NCBI GenBank assembly: GCA_025353525.1
Contig: JANXOO010001315.1
Coordinates: forward strand, 1 to 13,333
Origin: Schlesneria sp.
GTDB lineage: Bacteria > Planctomycetota > Planctomycetia > Planctomycetales > Planctomycetaceae
Length of the DNA stretch: 13,333 nucleotides
Reading direction: 5' to 3'
Positions 1-7,255 of this stretch are shown here, piece by piece (position 1 is the stretch's first letter; each line of letters begins with the position of its first letter). The notes beneath the pieces are model-generated. The model did no database searches and had not been told where the DNA came from. It was given only the letters and a program-made list of their open reading frames with translations. Both the position numbers and the translations under genes were made by a program.

Positions 1-2
1 TG

Positions 3-89
3 CTGAAGCTGAAGGAATCGCCGCTCACCGATGCCCAGCTCGCGGCGATTTCCTCGGGAAACGCGCGCGCATTCCTCGCCAGCCGCTGA
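3..89 (+). CDS. C-terminal end of a probable amidohydrolase (partial, 5' end outside window)
   Basis: Only the last 28 codons are present, ending in TGA at 87-89. The peptide contains LTDAQLAAISSGNARAFL, which resembles the usual C-terminus of amidohydrolase_2 / TIM-barrel metal-dependent hydrolases, where a helix ends in a G-N-A-x-x-(L/F) motif. No catalytic residue lies in this fragment, so the assignment rests on the tail motif alone. Codon use is much more GC-rich at third positions than in the genes to the right. The gene converges on the truncated Mfd-like gene, with 33 nt between the two stop codons. A different protein with a chance GNA tail cannot be excluded. Confidence 0.5.
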   Translation: MKLKESPLTDAQLAAISSGNARAFLASR

Positions 90-122
90 GGGTTCTCGAA
101 TCCCGCCATGACTTCAGTGCCC

Positions 123-1517
123 TCACGATCCGCCGCCTGCCGCTGCATCCATCACAGCGCGGCTTGCCGGAAGGGCGGGAAGTGGGGGCAGGATTTTTAC
201 AGATGCGGCTGGCGTAGCCGTTTTTGCTTCTGGCGGTGACTGTTTCGATCGCCTTTTTTTTGGATCTGTCGTTTTCGAGGTCGCGTTCCCGGAATTGTCT
301 GGCGATGATGGCCCGTCGCGGTTTTCTGTGGTTGCGTTGTCGTCGCCACCCAAAAAGACTTCGGACATCAGTTCGCTCAACCGCATCCGGGCCGCTTCGT
401 TGTGGCAGGCGATCAACACCGTTTCATCCTGCTGGACAACGCGTGCGAGTTCTTGCAATGCCTCGCCCTTGGGGCCTCCAAATCGTTCGATTGATTCAAT
501 TTTGAGGTGGCAGGTTGGTGAACCACTCTCGGCCAATAGCGGGGCCATCGACACATACGGTTGTCGCGTACAGCGTTCCAGAGTCGAGCTGACGGTGAAC
601 AAACCTCGCGGATCAGCCATGCGATCGAGATACCGCTTGCCCTCGTTCACAATCTCGGCCAGATCGAGCAACACGACCCAGGCCCCGTGAGGCAATGAGT
701 CGAGGGCCGATGCGTTCAGGTTAGACAGGGCCGAGGAATCAGCACTCTTTTTTGTTGATTGAACGCCGATTGAAATTTCGCCGGTTTCGACGACATCAGT
801 CGACATGGGAGTAACAATCGAGACGACGATTTCGGAGAGATCTTTGACTTTGCGTTGCGATTCGACATTAAACAGTCGAATCGATTCGATCTCGTCTCCA
901 AACAATTCGATTCGGAAAGGGTCGCTTGTGTCCGGAGAAAAGACATCGACAATCCCGCCATGGATACTGAATTCACCGGGCAACTCGATTGCCGTGACAC
1001 GCTCGAAACCATGTTCGACCAGCCATTTGGTTAACTCCTGCAGATCGAGTTCGGTCCCCACTGTGAGCGTCTGCGACGCCACCGATCGAGCAGCGCGGCT
1101 GGGGACTGGTTGCAGCAGTGCCTGAATTGTCGTCACGACAATCTTCGGGGGTGCATCGGATTCGAAGGCGCGCAGAATCCGCAGCCTGTTTCCGAGGATC
1201 GGATCGATAATACTCAGTTCGCGGGGAAGTGCCGACCAGGCGGGAAACGACTGCGTTTCAACTCCGAACGCTGCGGCATCTGCCGCGAATTCGTCGACAT
1301 CTTTCTCATGAGCCAGAACGACAAGGATGGAGTTCGGAGCCTGTTGGCTAAACGCGACGGCTGCGAGTGTGGCGGACGAACCCCATGCCCCGTCGATCGT
1401 GGCATCGTGCCCCTCGCGCAAGCGTGCGAGCACATCATCCATGCCGGGTTGAGCGAGCAATCGCGACGGAAGATCCGTCAGTTGGACAACAACCGAATTT
1501 TCCGCAACCACAACCAT
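123..1517 (-). CDS. mfd: Mfd (transcription-repair coupling factor) N-terminal part, truncated
   Basis: Full-length Mfd is about 1100 residues and displaces stalled RNA polymerase and recruits UvrA. Here the frame gives only about 464 residues. Numbering from an alternative TTG start at 1529, the UvrB-like N-terminal module is recognisable: a degenerate nucleotide-binding loop near residues 47-55 (DGAWGSSATL), the conserved FSIHGGIVDVFSP at about 187-199, and RIELFGDEIESIRLF at about 206-220. A domain-3-like region runs to about residue 390. It is followed by a low-complexity, charged Ser/Pro/Lys linker (about 394-446) and a short Ala/Gly tail. The RID (RNA polymerase-interaction) domain, the helicase motifs and the C-terminal domain are all absent, and none of the three minus-strand frames down to position 1 resumes them. 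I prefer ATG at 1517. TTG at 1529 has GAGG 4 nt upstream and is possible. A run of eight A (complement of 254-261) lies in the linker. The gene may be a broken mfd or an artefact of a contig join. It lies about 300 nt downstream of glutamate dehydrogenase on the same strand. Confidence 0.8.
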   Translation of the reverse strand: MVVVAENSVVVQLTDLPSRLLAQPGMDDVLARLREGHDATIDGAWGSSATLAAVAFSQQAPNSILVVLAHEKDVDEFAADAAAFGVETQSFPAWSALPRELSIIDPILGNRLRILRAFESDAPPKIVVTTIQALLQPVPSRAARSVASQTLTVGTELDLQELTKWLVEHGFERVTAIELPGEFSIHGGIVDVFSPDTSDPFRIELFGDEIESIRLFNVESQRKVKDLSEIVVSIVTPMSTDVVETGEISIGVQSTKKSADSSALSNLNASALDSLPHGAWVVLLDLAEIVNEGKRYLDRMADPRGLFTVSSTLERCTRQPYVSMAPLLAESGSPTCHLKIESIERFGGPKGEALQELARVVQQDETVLIACHNEAARMRLSELMSEVFLGGDDNATTENRDGPSSPDNSGNATSKTTDPKKRRSKQSPPEAKTATPAASVKILPPLPALPASRAVMDAAAGGGS

Positions 1518-1813
1518 TAAATTCAACAAACCTCAATCGTGAGCGCAAACACGGGCATCCCGACAAAGCCTGCAAAGGCAATGCAGGGCCAACCGAACCA
1601 GATCATTCGGCGGGATTGTAGGAAGGGGGCGACCCAAGAGCGAGCGGTGACGCCAACGAAATCGGATCAATCACCCTATCCCATGAAAATAAGGTGTCCG
1701 GGTTGGAGTTCAGGCGTTCGCCTGACATCGTTCCAATCGCGGCCATCGTGACCTCAGACAATCCGGAACGCCCTTTGATTGATCGAAAGGTATTTTACGA
1801 AAAAATTCCGAGA
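1518..1813. other. Intergenic region between gdhA and the mfd fragment, no gene seen
   Basis: No convincing coding frame or structured RNA is visible in these 296 bases. A small hairpin at 1710-1725 (6-bp stem TCAGGC/GCCTGA, 4-nt loop) is the only obvious inverted repeat. It has no T-tract in either orientation, so I do not call it a terminator. Short open frames here show no family resemblance. Confidence 0.5.
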
Positions 1814-3046
1814 CTACGACACGCCCGATAGCTCGGTTGCCTTGGCAACACGACCAATTCCAAGAACATACGCCGCAGTACGGAGCGTCACGTTGCTCTG
1901 TTGCGAGATCTGCCAGACCGCATCGAACGCGGCATTCATCCGTTGTTCGAGTTTCGCGCGAATCTCGTCCAGCGGCCAATGGACGACCGAACGATTCTGG
2001 ACCCATTCGAAATAGCTGACCGTCACGCCGCCTGCATTCGCCAGAATATCCGGAACAACCAGGATGCCCCGTTCATGGAAGATTTCGTCCGCTTCGGGGG
2101 TTGTCGGGTCGTTTGCCGCTTCAACGACATACTTTGCCTTGACTAGCGGTGCTGTATCCTTCGTCAGTTGCCCGCCCAGGGCTGCCGGGATCAGCAGGTC
2201 ACATTTCGTAGCGAACAGTTGCTCATTCGTCACAGGTTCCGAACCGGGAAACCCCTGGACTCCGTTGTTGGTTTTCGCATATTCGGTTAATTCGGGGATA
2301 TCGAGACCTGCGGGGTTCTGACAACCGCCGCGAACATCGGTGATCGCCACGACGATGGCTCCACGCTCGTGAAGGAATTTTGCTGTAAATGAACCGACGT
2401 TCCCGAAGCCCTGTAACGCGACCTTTTTTCCTTTAAGCGATTGTCCCAACTGGTGGAAAAGCCGGTCAGCGATGATCACGACGCCGCGACCGGTGGCTTC
2501 TTCGCGACCTTCGCAGCCGTGCAGTTCAAGCGGCTTGCCGGTGACGCACGCGGGTTGAAAACCGTGGTACTTCTGGTACTGGTTCATGAACCAGGCCATC
2601 ACCTGGCCGTTGGTACCCATGTCGGGGGCGGGGATATCAGTGTCAGGGCCAACCATGTCGTGGATCTGATCGACGAATTTGCGAGTCAGTCGTTCGAGTT
2701 CCCCTTTGCTCAGACTTCGCGGCTCGACGGCAATTCCACCTTTAGCTCCGCCGTAGGGAAGATCGACCACGGCGGTCTTCCACGTCATCAACTGAGCCAA
2801 CGTACGAACTTCTTCATCGTCGACCTGCGGGTGGTACCGCAATCCGCCCTTCATCGGACCGCGCGCACTATCGTGCTGAACGCGATACCCGATAAACGTA
2901 CCGATTTCTCCATTATCCAGCCGGATGGCGAGCTGAACTTTGACATCCCGTTCGGGTGTCAGCATCAATGTCCGGATTCGATCACTGATTTGAAGGTGGT
3001 CGGCTGCTGTGTGAAAATAGATGTCGGACTTATTCAGGTTGTTCAT
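1814..3046 (-). CDS. gdhA: Glutamate dehydrogenase (Glu/Leu/Phe/Val dehydrogenase family)
   Basis: This enzyme catalyses reversible oxidative deamination of L-glutamate to 2-oxoglutarate and ammonia with NAD(P), linking nitrogen and carbon metabolism in the cytoplasm. At 410 residues it has the usual length of the Bacillus/archaeal-type hexameric enzymes. The catalytic pattern is intact: K66 in GPMKGGLR, K90 in [10 protein letters not shown], the active-site lysine K102 in GGAKGG, and D142 in PAPDMGTN. The Rossmann motif GFGNVGS is at 213-219, and D237 ends the second strand of that fold. The C-terminal [15 protein letters not shown] block is also present. ATG at 3046 is the only sensible start, and no strong ribosome site precedes it. 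The SGNH-like gene ends 80 nt upstream on the same strand, so co-transcription is plausible. A preference for another amino acid (Leu, Val, Phe) is less likely, but sequence reading alone cannot exclude it. Confidence 0.95.
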   Translation of the reverse strand: MNNLNKSDIYFHTAADHLQISDRIRTLMLTPERDVKVQLAIRLDNGEIGTFIGYRVQHDSARGPMKGGLRYHPQVDDEEVRTLAQLMTWKTAVVDLPYGGAKGGIAVEPRSLSKGELERLTRKFVDQIHDMVGPDTDIPAPDMGTNGQVMAWFMNQYQKYHGFQPACVTGKPLELHGCEGREEATGRGVVIIADRLFHQLGQSLKGKKVALQGFGNVGSFTAKFLHERGAIVVAITDVRGGCQNPAGLDIPELTEYAKTNNGVQGFPGSEPVTNEQLFATKCDLLIPAALGGQLTKDTAPLVKAKYVVEAANDPTTPEADEIFHERGILVVPDILANAGGVTVSYFEWVQNRSVVHWPLDEIRAKLEQRMNAAFDAVWQISQQSNVTLRTAAYVLGIGRVAKATELSGVS

Positions 3047-3126
3047 GTTAATTCCGATATTTCAGTCAGTTTGAATCGAAGAACGGGACAGTTGCAATCG
3101 ATCGGACGTTCAGAGCAGGTCGTATC

Positions 3127-4431
3127 TCACGGTTCGCGGGCAGGGCGACCAGAGTCGGATTTTTGGCCACTCGTCCACAAGATTGTGTTGTCGCGTGGCC
3201 GGTCGACAGATGTCATCGGTCGGTCTTGTGGTTGCTGGTAGGGGTTCGTCCACGGGCCAGTGACTGTTTCCGACAGTTGATCGGCAACCAGTTCGGCCAT
3301 GCGACGATGGCCCTCCGTGGACCAGCGCGGTGCATGCTTCAGAAAATTCGATTCTGCCGTGCGGCCTTGAGAAATGGCGCTTGATCCATCAATGAACGGG
3401 ACTTTGCCTTTACTGACGAAGCTGGCAAGGTCATCAAACGGCGCACGATTCGGAAAACAGGCATCTTGCGCGACGCCCGATGCCATGCGAACTCCCGTTC
3501 CCCGACTGCATTTGGCGGAGACTTGCCAGGGTTTTGGCGAGGTGATGACGACCAGTTGGCAATGTGAGTTCCGGCACAACTGAGCTAAATCCCGGATTGG
3601 CAGGATCGCCTGAACGAACGCGGCGTTCTTCCGTGGTTGTTCATCGCGCAACCAGGCATATGGATTCGCGTCGACATCGCGACTGACCGACTTTTGACGA
3701 GCTGCTTCCTGCTTCCATTCGGTCGACAGCACGTTCAGTCCCATGTCTATCAGCCGGATTTGCTGCCGCCAGACATCGCGCGGACGAGTTTTTTTTGCAG
3801 TCGCAAGTTTCGCATGCGGGACCGACTGGGGGACTCCCGCCCGATCACATTTCGCGCGTCGGCGAATCAGTCGGTCGTCGGAAACATCAGACCAGTCGAA
3901 GTGCAGCAGCACCAGATCGGGTTGCAGTGCCATCAGGCGTTGTTTGAAGTGCAGGAATTCGGTCAACGGGCAATGCCCGGGGACTCCCGCGTTGATGACT
4001 TCGACTTTGGCGTTCGAACGCGTTCGCATGAAATTCTGCAGCAACGAACAAAAGTGGTCAGAATCCGATGTCTCAGGAGCGAAAATCGTTTCATCCCCCA
4101 ATACGACGATGCGATAGAGATCGGCGGGTTTCGGGACGACCAGTTCGGGACCTCGCAATCCCAGGCTGTTTGTCCGGATATCGACGGACGTATTAGAATC
4201 GCGGCATTCGACCGTGGCGGTGGCCATCGGTTTCAGTTCCTGATGGAACGAATACGAAGGAATTGTCAGTTTTGAAGGATCATGACACGTTCCATCCGTC
4301 GTTGCACAGACACTGGTTCCCGTTGCTGTTTCGTACAGGCGTACCGCGACCTCGGCTCCACAAACCATCAGGAAAAGTAGTGAAGCGGCACAAAACACGC
4401 GACGCGATAAATTCAGCCCTGCAAGGATCAT
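3127..4431 (-). CDS. SGNH/GDSL-hydrolase-like membrane-anchored protein lacking catalytic residues
   Basis: The 434-residue protein has an N-terminal hydrophobic segment (about residues 10-30), either a signal anchor or a signal peptide, so the rest should lie outside the cytoplasmic membrane. The SGNH fold is visible in order: strand and block I RIVVLGDETIF (107-117), block II VINAGVPG (145-152), block III PDLVLLHFDWSDVSDD (171-186), and a final STEGHRRMAELV helix (371-382) in the place of block V. The residues that define active family members are changed. The nucleophile Ser of GDS is Glu114, the block III Asn is not at its usual place, and the Asp and His of the D-x-x-H motif align with His366 and Arg369. 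Several cysteines suggest disulfides. The C-terminal 40 residues are Pro/Arg/Asp-rich. It heads the minus-strand run SGNH-like, gdhA, mfd fragment. Its role is unknown; it could be a binding or scaffold protein. Confidence 0.65.
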   Translation of the reverse strand: MILAGLNLSRRVFCAASLLFLMVCGAEVAVRLYETATGTSVCATTDGTCHDPSKLTIPSYSFHQELKPMATATVECRDSNTSVDIRTNSLGLRGPELVVPKPADLYRIVVLGDETIFAPETSDSDHFCSLLQNFMRTRSNAKVEVINAGVPGHCPLTEFLHFKQRLMALQPDLVLLHFDWSDVSDDRLIRRRAKCDRAGVPQSVPHAKLATAKKTRPRDVWRQQIRLIDMGLNVLSTEWKQEAARQKSVSRDVDANPYAWLRDEQPRKNAAFVQAILPIRDLAQLCRNSHCQLVVITSPKPWQVSAKCSRGTGVRMASGVAQDACFPNRAPFDDLASFVSKGKVPFIDGSSAISQGRTAESNFLKHAPRWSTEGHRRMAELVADQLSETVTGPWTNPYQQPQDRPMTSVDRPRDNTILWTSGQKSDSGRPAREP

Positions 4432-4435
4432 AATC

Positions 4436-4453
4436 GTGAAAACGCGTTTTCAC
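4436..4453. promoter_or_regulatory. 18-bp perfect palindrome, candidate operator
   Basis: GTGAAAACGCGTTTTCAC is identical to its reverse complement over all 18 bases. It starts 4 nt upstream of the ATG of the SGNH-like gene (minus strand). The centre is CG and the arms are A/T-rich, which is the general layout of LacI-family operators. The element could instead act as an RNA hairpin at the ribosome-binding site. No regulator gene lies in the window. The assignment as an operator is inference; the palindrome itself is certain. Confidence 0.5.
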
Positions 4454-4695
4454 AGGACGTTACGAATGCTCGAAATGAGTACCAGTAACGGCTCCCGGAA
4501 CAATTTCGCAATCGTGCGCTGGACAACCCGAAGCACCTGAAAACCGGAGCGGACGTAGGGAACCTCCACCGTTGGTGTAGCGGAATGCTAGTCCGGTATG
4601 AAAAACCGGACAAGACGTGTTTTCCGGTTTCGAGAAAACGACTTCTTCTGGCAAGTTCCTGTGCCGTCAGAAGTTGCGGCGCAGCATGCCTCCGT

Positions 4696-4725
4696 TTGAC
4701 CGCGAGACGGGTGGCTTGTTACGAT
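4696..4725 (+). promoter_or_regulatory. Putative sigma-70-type promoter of the leu leader and leuA
   Basis: TTGACC at 4696-4701 is followed after 18 bp by TACGAT at 4720-4725. These are five of six and four of six matches to the housekeeping consensus. Transcription would start near 4732, about 48 nt before the leader peptide start, which fits the layout of amino-acid attenuators. Confidence 0.55.
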
Positions 4726-4779
4726 ATCCAGAGGGAATTGCGCGAACCTTGTCGAGACTTGATTGTCCGAATTGATACT

Positions 4780-4824
4780 ATGAAATACGCTTCATTCCTC
4801 CTTCTGAACCTGCCAACTCGCTGA
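4780..4824 (+). CDS. Leucine leader peptide (leuL-like), 14 codons
   Basis: The peptide reads MKYASFLLLNLPTR, with four leucine codons (CTC, CTT, CTG, CTG) among five consecutive codons at 4798-4812. It ends at TGA 4822-4824. It lies between a plausible promoter and an intrinsic terminator, 174 nt before leuA, and its Leu codons overlap the 5' arm of the first attenuator hairpin. This is the arrangement expected for ribosome-mediated attenuation, in which slow leucyl-tRNA supply stalls the ribosome. No Shine-Dalgarno sequence is evident, as at several genes here, which is the main weakness. It was recognised by position, composition and RNA geometry, not by homology. Confidence 0.75.
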   Translation: MKYASFLLLNLPTR

Positions 4825-4901
4825 ATTGCGAGGTTCAGGGAACGTCTGGTTGCACCGAATGCACAAGTTTACCCTGAGACCTTGCGGTCTCAGGGTTTTT
4901 T
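4804..4901 (+). promoter_or_regulatory. Leucine attenuator with alternative terminator/antiterminator hairpins
   Basis: Four RNA segments can be drawn. Segment 1 (4804-4811, CTGAACCT, within the Leu codons) pairs with segment 2 (4831-4838, AGGTTCAG), with an extra CGC/GCG pairing inside (4819-4821 with 4828-4830). Segment 2 (4828-4840) can instead pair with segment 3 (4872-4885) through 13 base pairs with one bulged G at 4878 and one G-U pair; this would be the antiterminator. Segment 3 (4871-4881) pairs with segment 4 (4886-4896) to make the terminator. The 2:3 and 3:4 pairings are mutually exclusive. A ribosome stalled on the Leu codons would cover segment 1 and free segment 2 for antitermination. 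A ribosome finishing at 4824 would mask segment 2 and allow termination. Confidence 0.75.
4871..4901 (+). terminator. Intrinsic terminator of the leu leader
   Basis: An 11-bp perfect stem (ACCCTGAGACC / GGTCTCAGGGT) with a TTGC loop is followed by six T (4896-4901). It lies about 100 nt upstream of leuA with no gene before it except the leader peptide. That position makes it an attenuator, not the end of an upstream operon. Confidence 0.9.
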
Positions 4902-4921
4902 GTTGTTCGATGGTTCGTTGA

Positions 4922-4940
4922 CGGGAGCCGGTGGCTCCCG
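4922..4940 (+). repeat. Strong hairpin in the leuA 5' untranslated region
   Basis: CGGGAGCC (4922-4929) and GGCTCCCG (4933-4940) form an 8-bp GC-rich stem with a three-base loop, between the attenuator terminator and leuA, 58 nt before the start codon. It is not followed by a T-tract. It may stabilise the read-through transcript or do nothing. Only the structure is certain. Confidence 0.5.
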
Positions 4941-4998
4941 ATTGCGACCTGTCGATCGCTGTCCGTCAATGTGATCTCTTTCGAGTGAAACGCTCATT

Positions 4999-6573
4999 AT
5001 GGCCGACAAAGTCATCATCTTCGATACGACACTTCGCGACGGCGAGCAATCGCCGGGCTGCAGCATGACGACCCCCGAAAAGCTGAAGGTCGCGGAAATG
5101 CTGGTCGAGCTTGGGGTCGACGTGATCGAAGCGGGTTTCCCGATCACATCGCCCGGCGACTTTGAAGCCGTACGAGCCGTCGCACAGAAGTTTGGCGATC
5201 GCGCGACGATTTGCGGATTGGCTCGCTGTCGCAAAAGCGATATCGAACGTGCCGCCGAAGCATTGCACGGAATTGCCCGACCACGAATCCACGTCTTTCT
5301 TGCCACCAGCCCGATTCATCGCCAGTTCAAGCTGAAGATGGCAGAACGTGAGATTGTCAAAGCAGCGGTCGAGCACGTTCAACTTGCCAAATCGTTTTGC
5401 GACGATGTCGAGTTTTCGCCGGAAGATGCTGCCCGAACGGAACTCGATTTCCTGACCGAAGTTGTCGAAAAAGCGATCGAAGCGGGAGCGACGACGGTCA
5501 ATATCCCGGACACGGTCGGGTACGCCACTCCGATGCACTATTTCAAAGTAATCTCGCACCTGAAACAGCACGTTTCGAATATCGATCGCGCGATCATCAG
5601 CACTCACTGCCATAACGACCTGGGTCTCGCCGTTGCCAACAGTCTTGCAGCGGTCGAAGCAGGGGCCAGGCAGATCGAATGCACGATCAACGGGTTGGGT
5701 GAACGCGCGGGAAATGCGGCGCTGGAAGAAATTGTCATGGCGCTCAAAACGCGTGAGGATTACTTCGGTGTCGTGACCGGGATCAACACGCCAAAATTGT
5801 GCTCGGCCAGCCGACTCGTTTCCAGTATCACCGGAATGCTGGTGCAGCGCAACAAGGCGATCGTCGGCCAGAATGCGTTCGCGCATGAAGCGGGCATTCA
5901 CCAGGACGGAATCCTGAAAGAGCGGACCACTTATGAAATTATGCGGGCCGAAGATGTCGGATTCGTCGGAGTGAACCTGGTTCTGGGCAAACACAGCGGT
6001 CGGCATGCGATCCGGTCGCGCACTGTGGAACTCGGCTATCAACTCGACGACGTTCAGGTTGAGAACGTCTATCGTGACTTCATCGCGTTGGCGGACAAAA
6101 AGAAAGTTGTCTACGACGCTGACATCGTTGCTTTGATCGACAACCGAATGAACGTTTCGCCCGATCGATGGAAACTCGTCCGGTTTCACATTGCCGCCGG
6201 GACCGGAACGATTCCGACCGCGACAGTCGAGTTGTGTGATGAATCGGCCACAGCATCCGTCGTTCCGTCGGATGCTGCCGCTGACGCTCAACCGGTACGA
6301 CCGACATTGCGAGACGCGGCGATTGGCGACGGCCCGGTCGATGCCGTTTGCAAGGCGATGGAACGGATCATCGGCGTGACCGCTGAACTGAAAGACTATC
6401 AGGTGCGAGCGGTTTCAGGGGGAGAAGACGCTCAGGGTGAAGCATCGGTCGAAATCGATTATCTCGGTCGTCGGTATCACGGCAAAGCGGTCAGCACGGA
6501 CATAATTGAAGCAAGTGCCCTCGCATACCTGAAGGCATTGAACAAAGCGGTGAGCGAACGGCCATCCGCTTGA
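4999..6573 (+). CDS. leuA: 2-isopropylmalate synthase
   Basis: LeuA catalyses the first committed step of leucine synthesis: acetyl-CoA plus 2-oxoisovalerate gives 2-isopropylmalate and CoA. The 524-residue length is typical of the bacterial enzyme. The N-terminal HMGL-like TIM barrel starts with [13 protein letters not shown] (8-20), and the metal and substrate residues D14, H203 and H205 (THCHNDLG) and N239 (NGLGERAGN) are all present. A second block, [11 protein letters not shown], follows the barrel core and matches the linker subdomains. The C-terminal LeuA dimer/allosteric domain, where leucine feedback binds, runs from about residue 385 to the end ([10 protein letters not shown] through LGRRYHGKA). 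ATG at 4999 is used, with no strong ribosome site. It lies behind the leucine attenuator, and the redoxin-like gene follows 19 nt later. Homocitrate or citramalate synthase is an alternative specificity, but the leucine leader argues for LeuA. Confidence 0.95.
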   Translation: MADKVIIFDTTLRDGEQSPGCSMTTPEKLKVAEMLVELGVDVIEAGFPITSPGDFEAVRAVAQKFGDRATICGLARCRKSDIERAAEALHGIARPRIHVFLATSPIHRQFKLKMAEREIVKAAVEHVQLAKSFCDDVEFSPEDAARTELDFLTEVVEKAIEAGATTVNIPDTVGYATPMHYFKVISHLKQHVSNIDRAIISTHCHNDLGLAVANSLAAVEAGARQIECTINGLGERAGNAALEEIVMALKTREDYFGVVTGINTPKLCSASRLVSSITGMLVQRNKAIVGQNAFAHEAGIHQDGILKERTTYEIMRAEDVGFVGVNLVLGKHSGRHAIRSRTVELGYQLDDVQVENVYRDFIALADKKKVVYDADIVALIDNRMNVSPDRWKLVRFHIAAGTGTIPTATVELCDESATASVVPSDAAADAQPVRPTLRDAAIGDGPVDAVCKAMERIIGVTAELKDYQVRAVSGGEDAQGEASVEIDYLGRRYHGKAVSTDIIEASALAYLKALNKAVSERPSA

Positions 6574-6592
6574 AACAGGACGGGAAAGCACT

Positions 6593-7174
6593 ATGAAAGA
6601 TCGCCGCTTCGGTTTTGTACTTGCGATTGGCGCATTCATTGCGGGTGCGTGCATCGTTCGAGTCGCCATCAATCGACCGCAGGACTACGCGGACCAGGTG
6701 GCAGCGGCGGCAGTCATGCGTCCGGCACCGGGATTCGAAGCGCTGGATTCTGGCAGTCGCCTTGTGCGATTGGGTGCGTGGCTCGGTCGCCATCGGATCA
6801 TTGTCGTTTTCTTTGACGGAGAACGCGGGGCCGATCTTGACCCTGATTTGTTGCGGTTGCGTGACCGATTTGCCGAACTTCAAGCGGCGGATGTCAAAGT
6901 TGTCGGCGTATCTGCGTCGATCCCGCAGGTCAATCGGGCCGCGATGGAACGGGCAGGGGGTGACTTTCCGTTTCCGCTGGTATCGGATTTCGACCCCCAG
7001 TCTCCGGAAGGAACGTTGCGAATACATCGCCACTGGGGGCGTCTCGACTCCGTCGCCGACCGGCCTTTAACGGGCGTGTTTCTGATTGATCGCGCAGGTC
7101 AGGTTGCGTACGTCGGCCCGATCCCCAAGCCGTACGACAACGCCGATCGGGTGATGGAAGCGATCGCAAAATAG
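6593..7174 (+). CDS. Membrane-anchored thioredoxin-fold (AhpC/TSA-redoxin-like) protein without active-site cysteines
   Basis: The 193-residue protein has one N-terminal membrane segment (about 6-26) followed by an exported domain with the peroxiredoxin outline: a PAPGFEALD start (44-52), strand RIIVVFFDG (68-76), helix DLLRLRDRFAEL (85-96), VKVVGVSAS (101-109), FPFPLVSDFD (125-134), and TGVFLIDRAGQVAYVG (160-175). In active peroxiredoxins the peroxidatic Cys follows the VVFF strand; here that stretch reads DGERGADLDP with no Cys. The only cysteine, C20, is inside the membrane segment, so thiol peroxidase or oxidoreductase activity is unlikely. ATG at 6593 has GGGA a few bases upstream. The 19-nt gap after leuA suggests a shared transcript under leucine attenuation. 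The functional link is unknown. Confidence 0.7.
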   Translation: MKDRRFGFVLAIGAFIAGACIVRVAINRPQDYADQVAAAAVMRPAPGFEALDSGSRLVRLGAWLGRHRIIVVFFDGERGADLDPDLLRLRDRFAELQAADVKVVGVSASIPQVNRAAMERAGGDFPFPLVSDFDPQSPEGTLRIHRHWGRLDSVADRPLTGVFLIDRAGQVAYVGPIPKPYDNADRVMEAIAK

Positions 7175-7255
7175 CGATGCAGCGATCCGGAATCAGAAAC
7201 CCGATCAGCAATCGACTGATATTTCGTATCAAATACCAGAAGCAGATTCGGCCTT

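Larger units (their letters stand above)
4432..4779. other. Divergent control region between the SGNH-like gene and the leu leader
   Basis: I see no gene in these 348 bases. Short frames on either strand lack family resemblance, and one plus-strand frame simply reads into the leader peptide. The region holds an 18-bp palindrome next to the minus-strand start, two further hairpins (4591-4611, stem GTCCGGT/ACCGGAC; 4619-4639, stem GTTTTC/GAAAAC), recurring AAAACCGGA-type words, and the putative leuA promoter. Confidence 0.55.

Noticed and set aside
94..108. GGGTTCTCGAATCCC resembling a tRNA T-arm
   Set aside because: The spacing does not fit a T-arm loop, and no matching acceptor, D or anticodon arms are found nearby.
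254..261. Run of eight T (A on the coding strand) in the mfd fragment as the cause of truncation by frameshift
   Set aside because: Both alternative minus-strand frames after this run were read; one stops quickly and the other shows no Mfd RID or helicase sequence.
1710..1725. Hairpin TCAGGC/GCCTGA downstream of gdhA as a terminator
   Set aside because: The stem is only 6 bp and no T-tract follows in either orientation.
4966..6291. Long minus-strand open frame opposite leuA
   Set aside because: It is the antisense shadow of leuA, with no family resemblance, and leuA motifs are complete on the plus strand.
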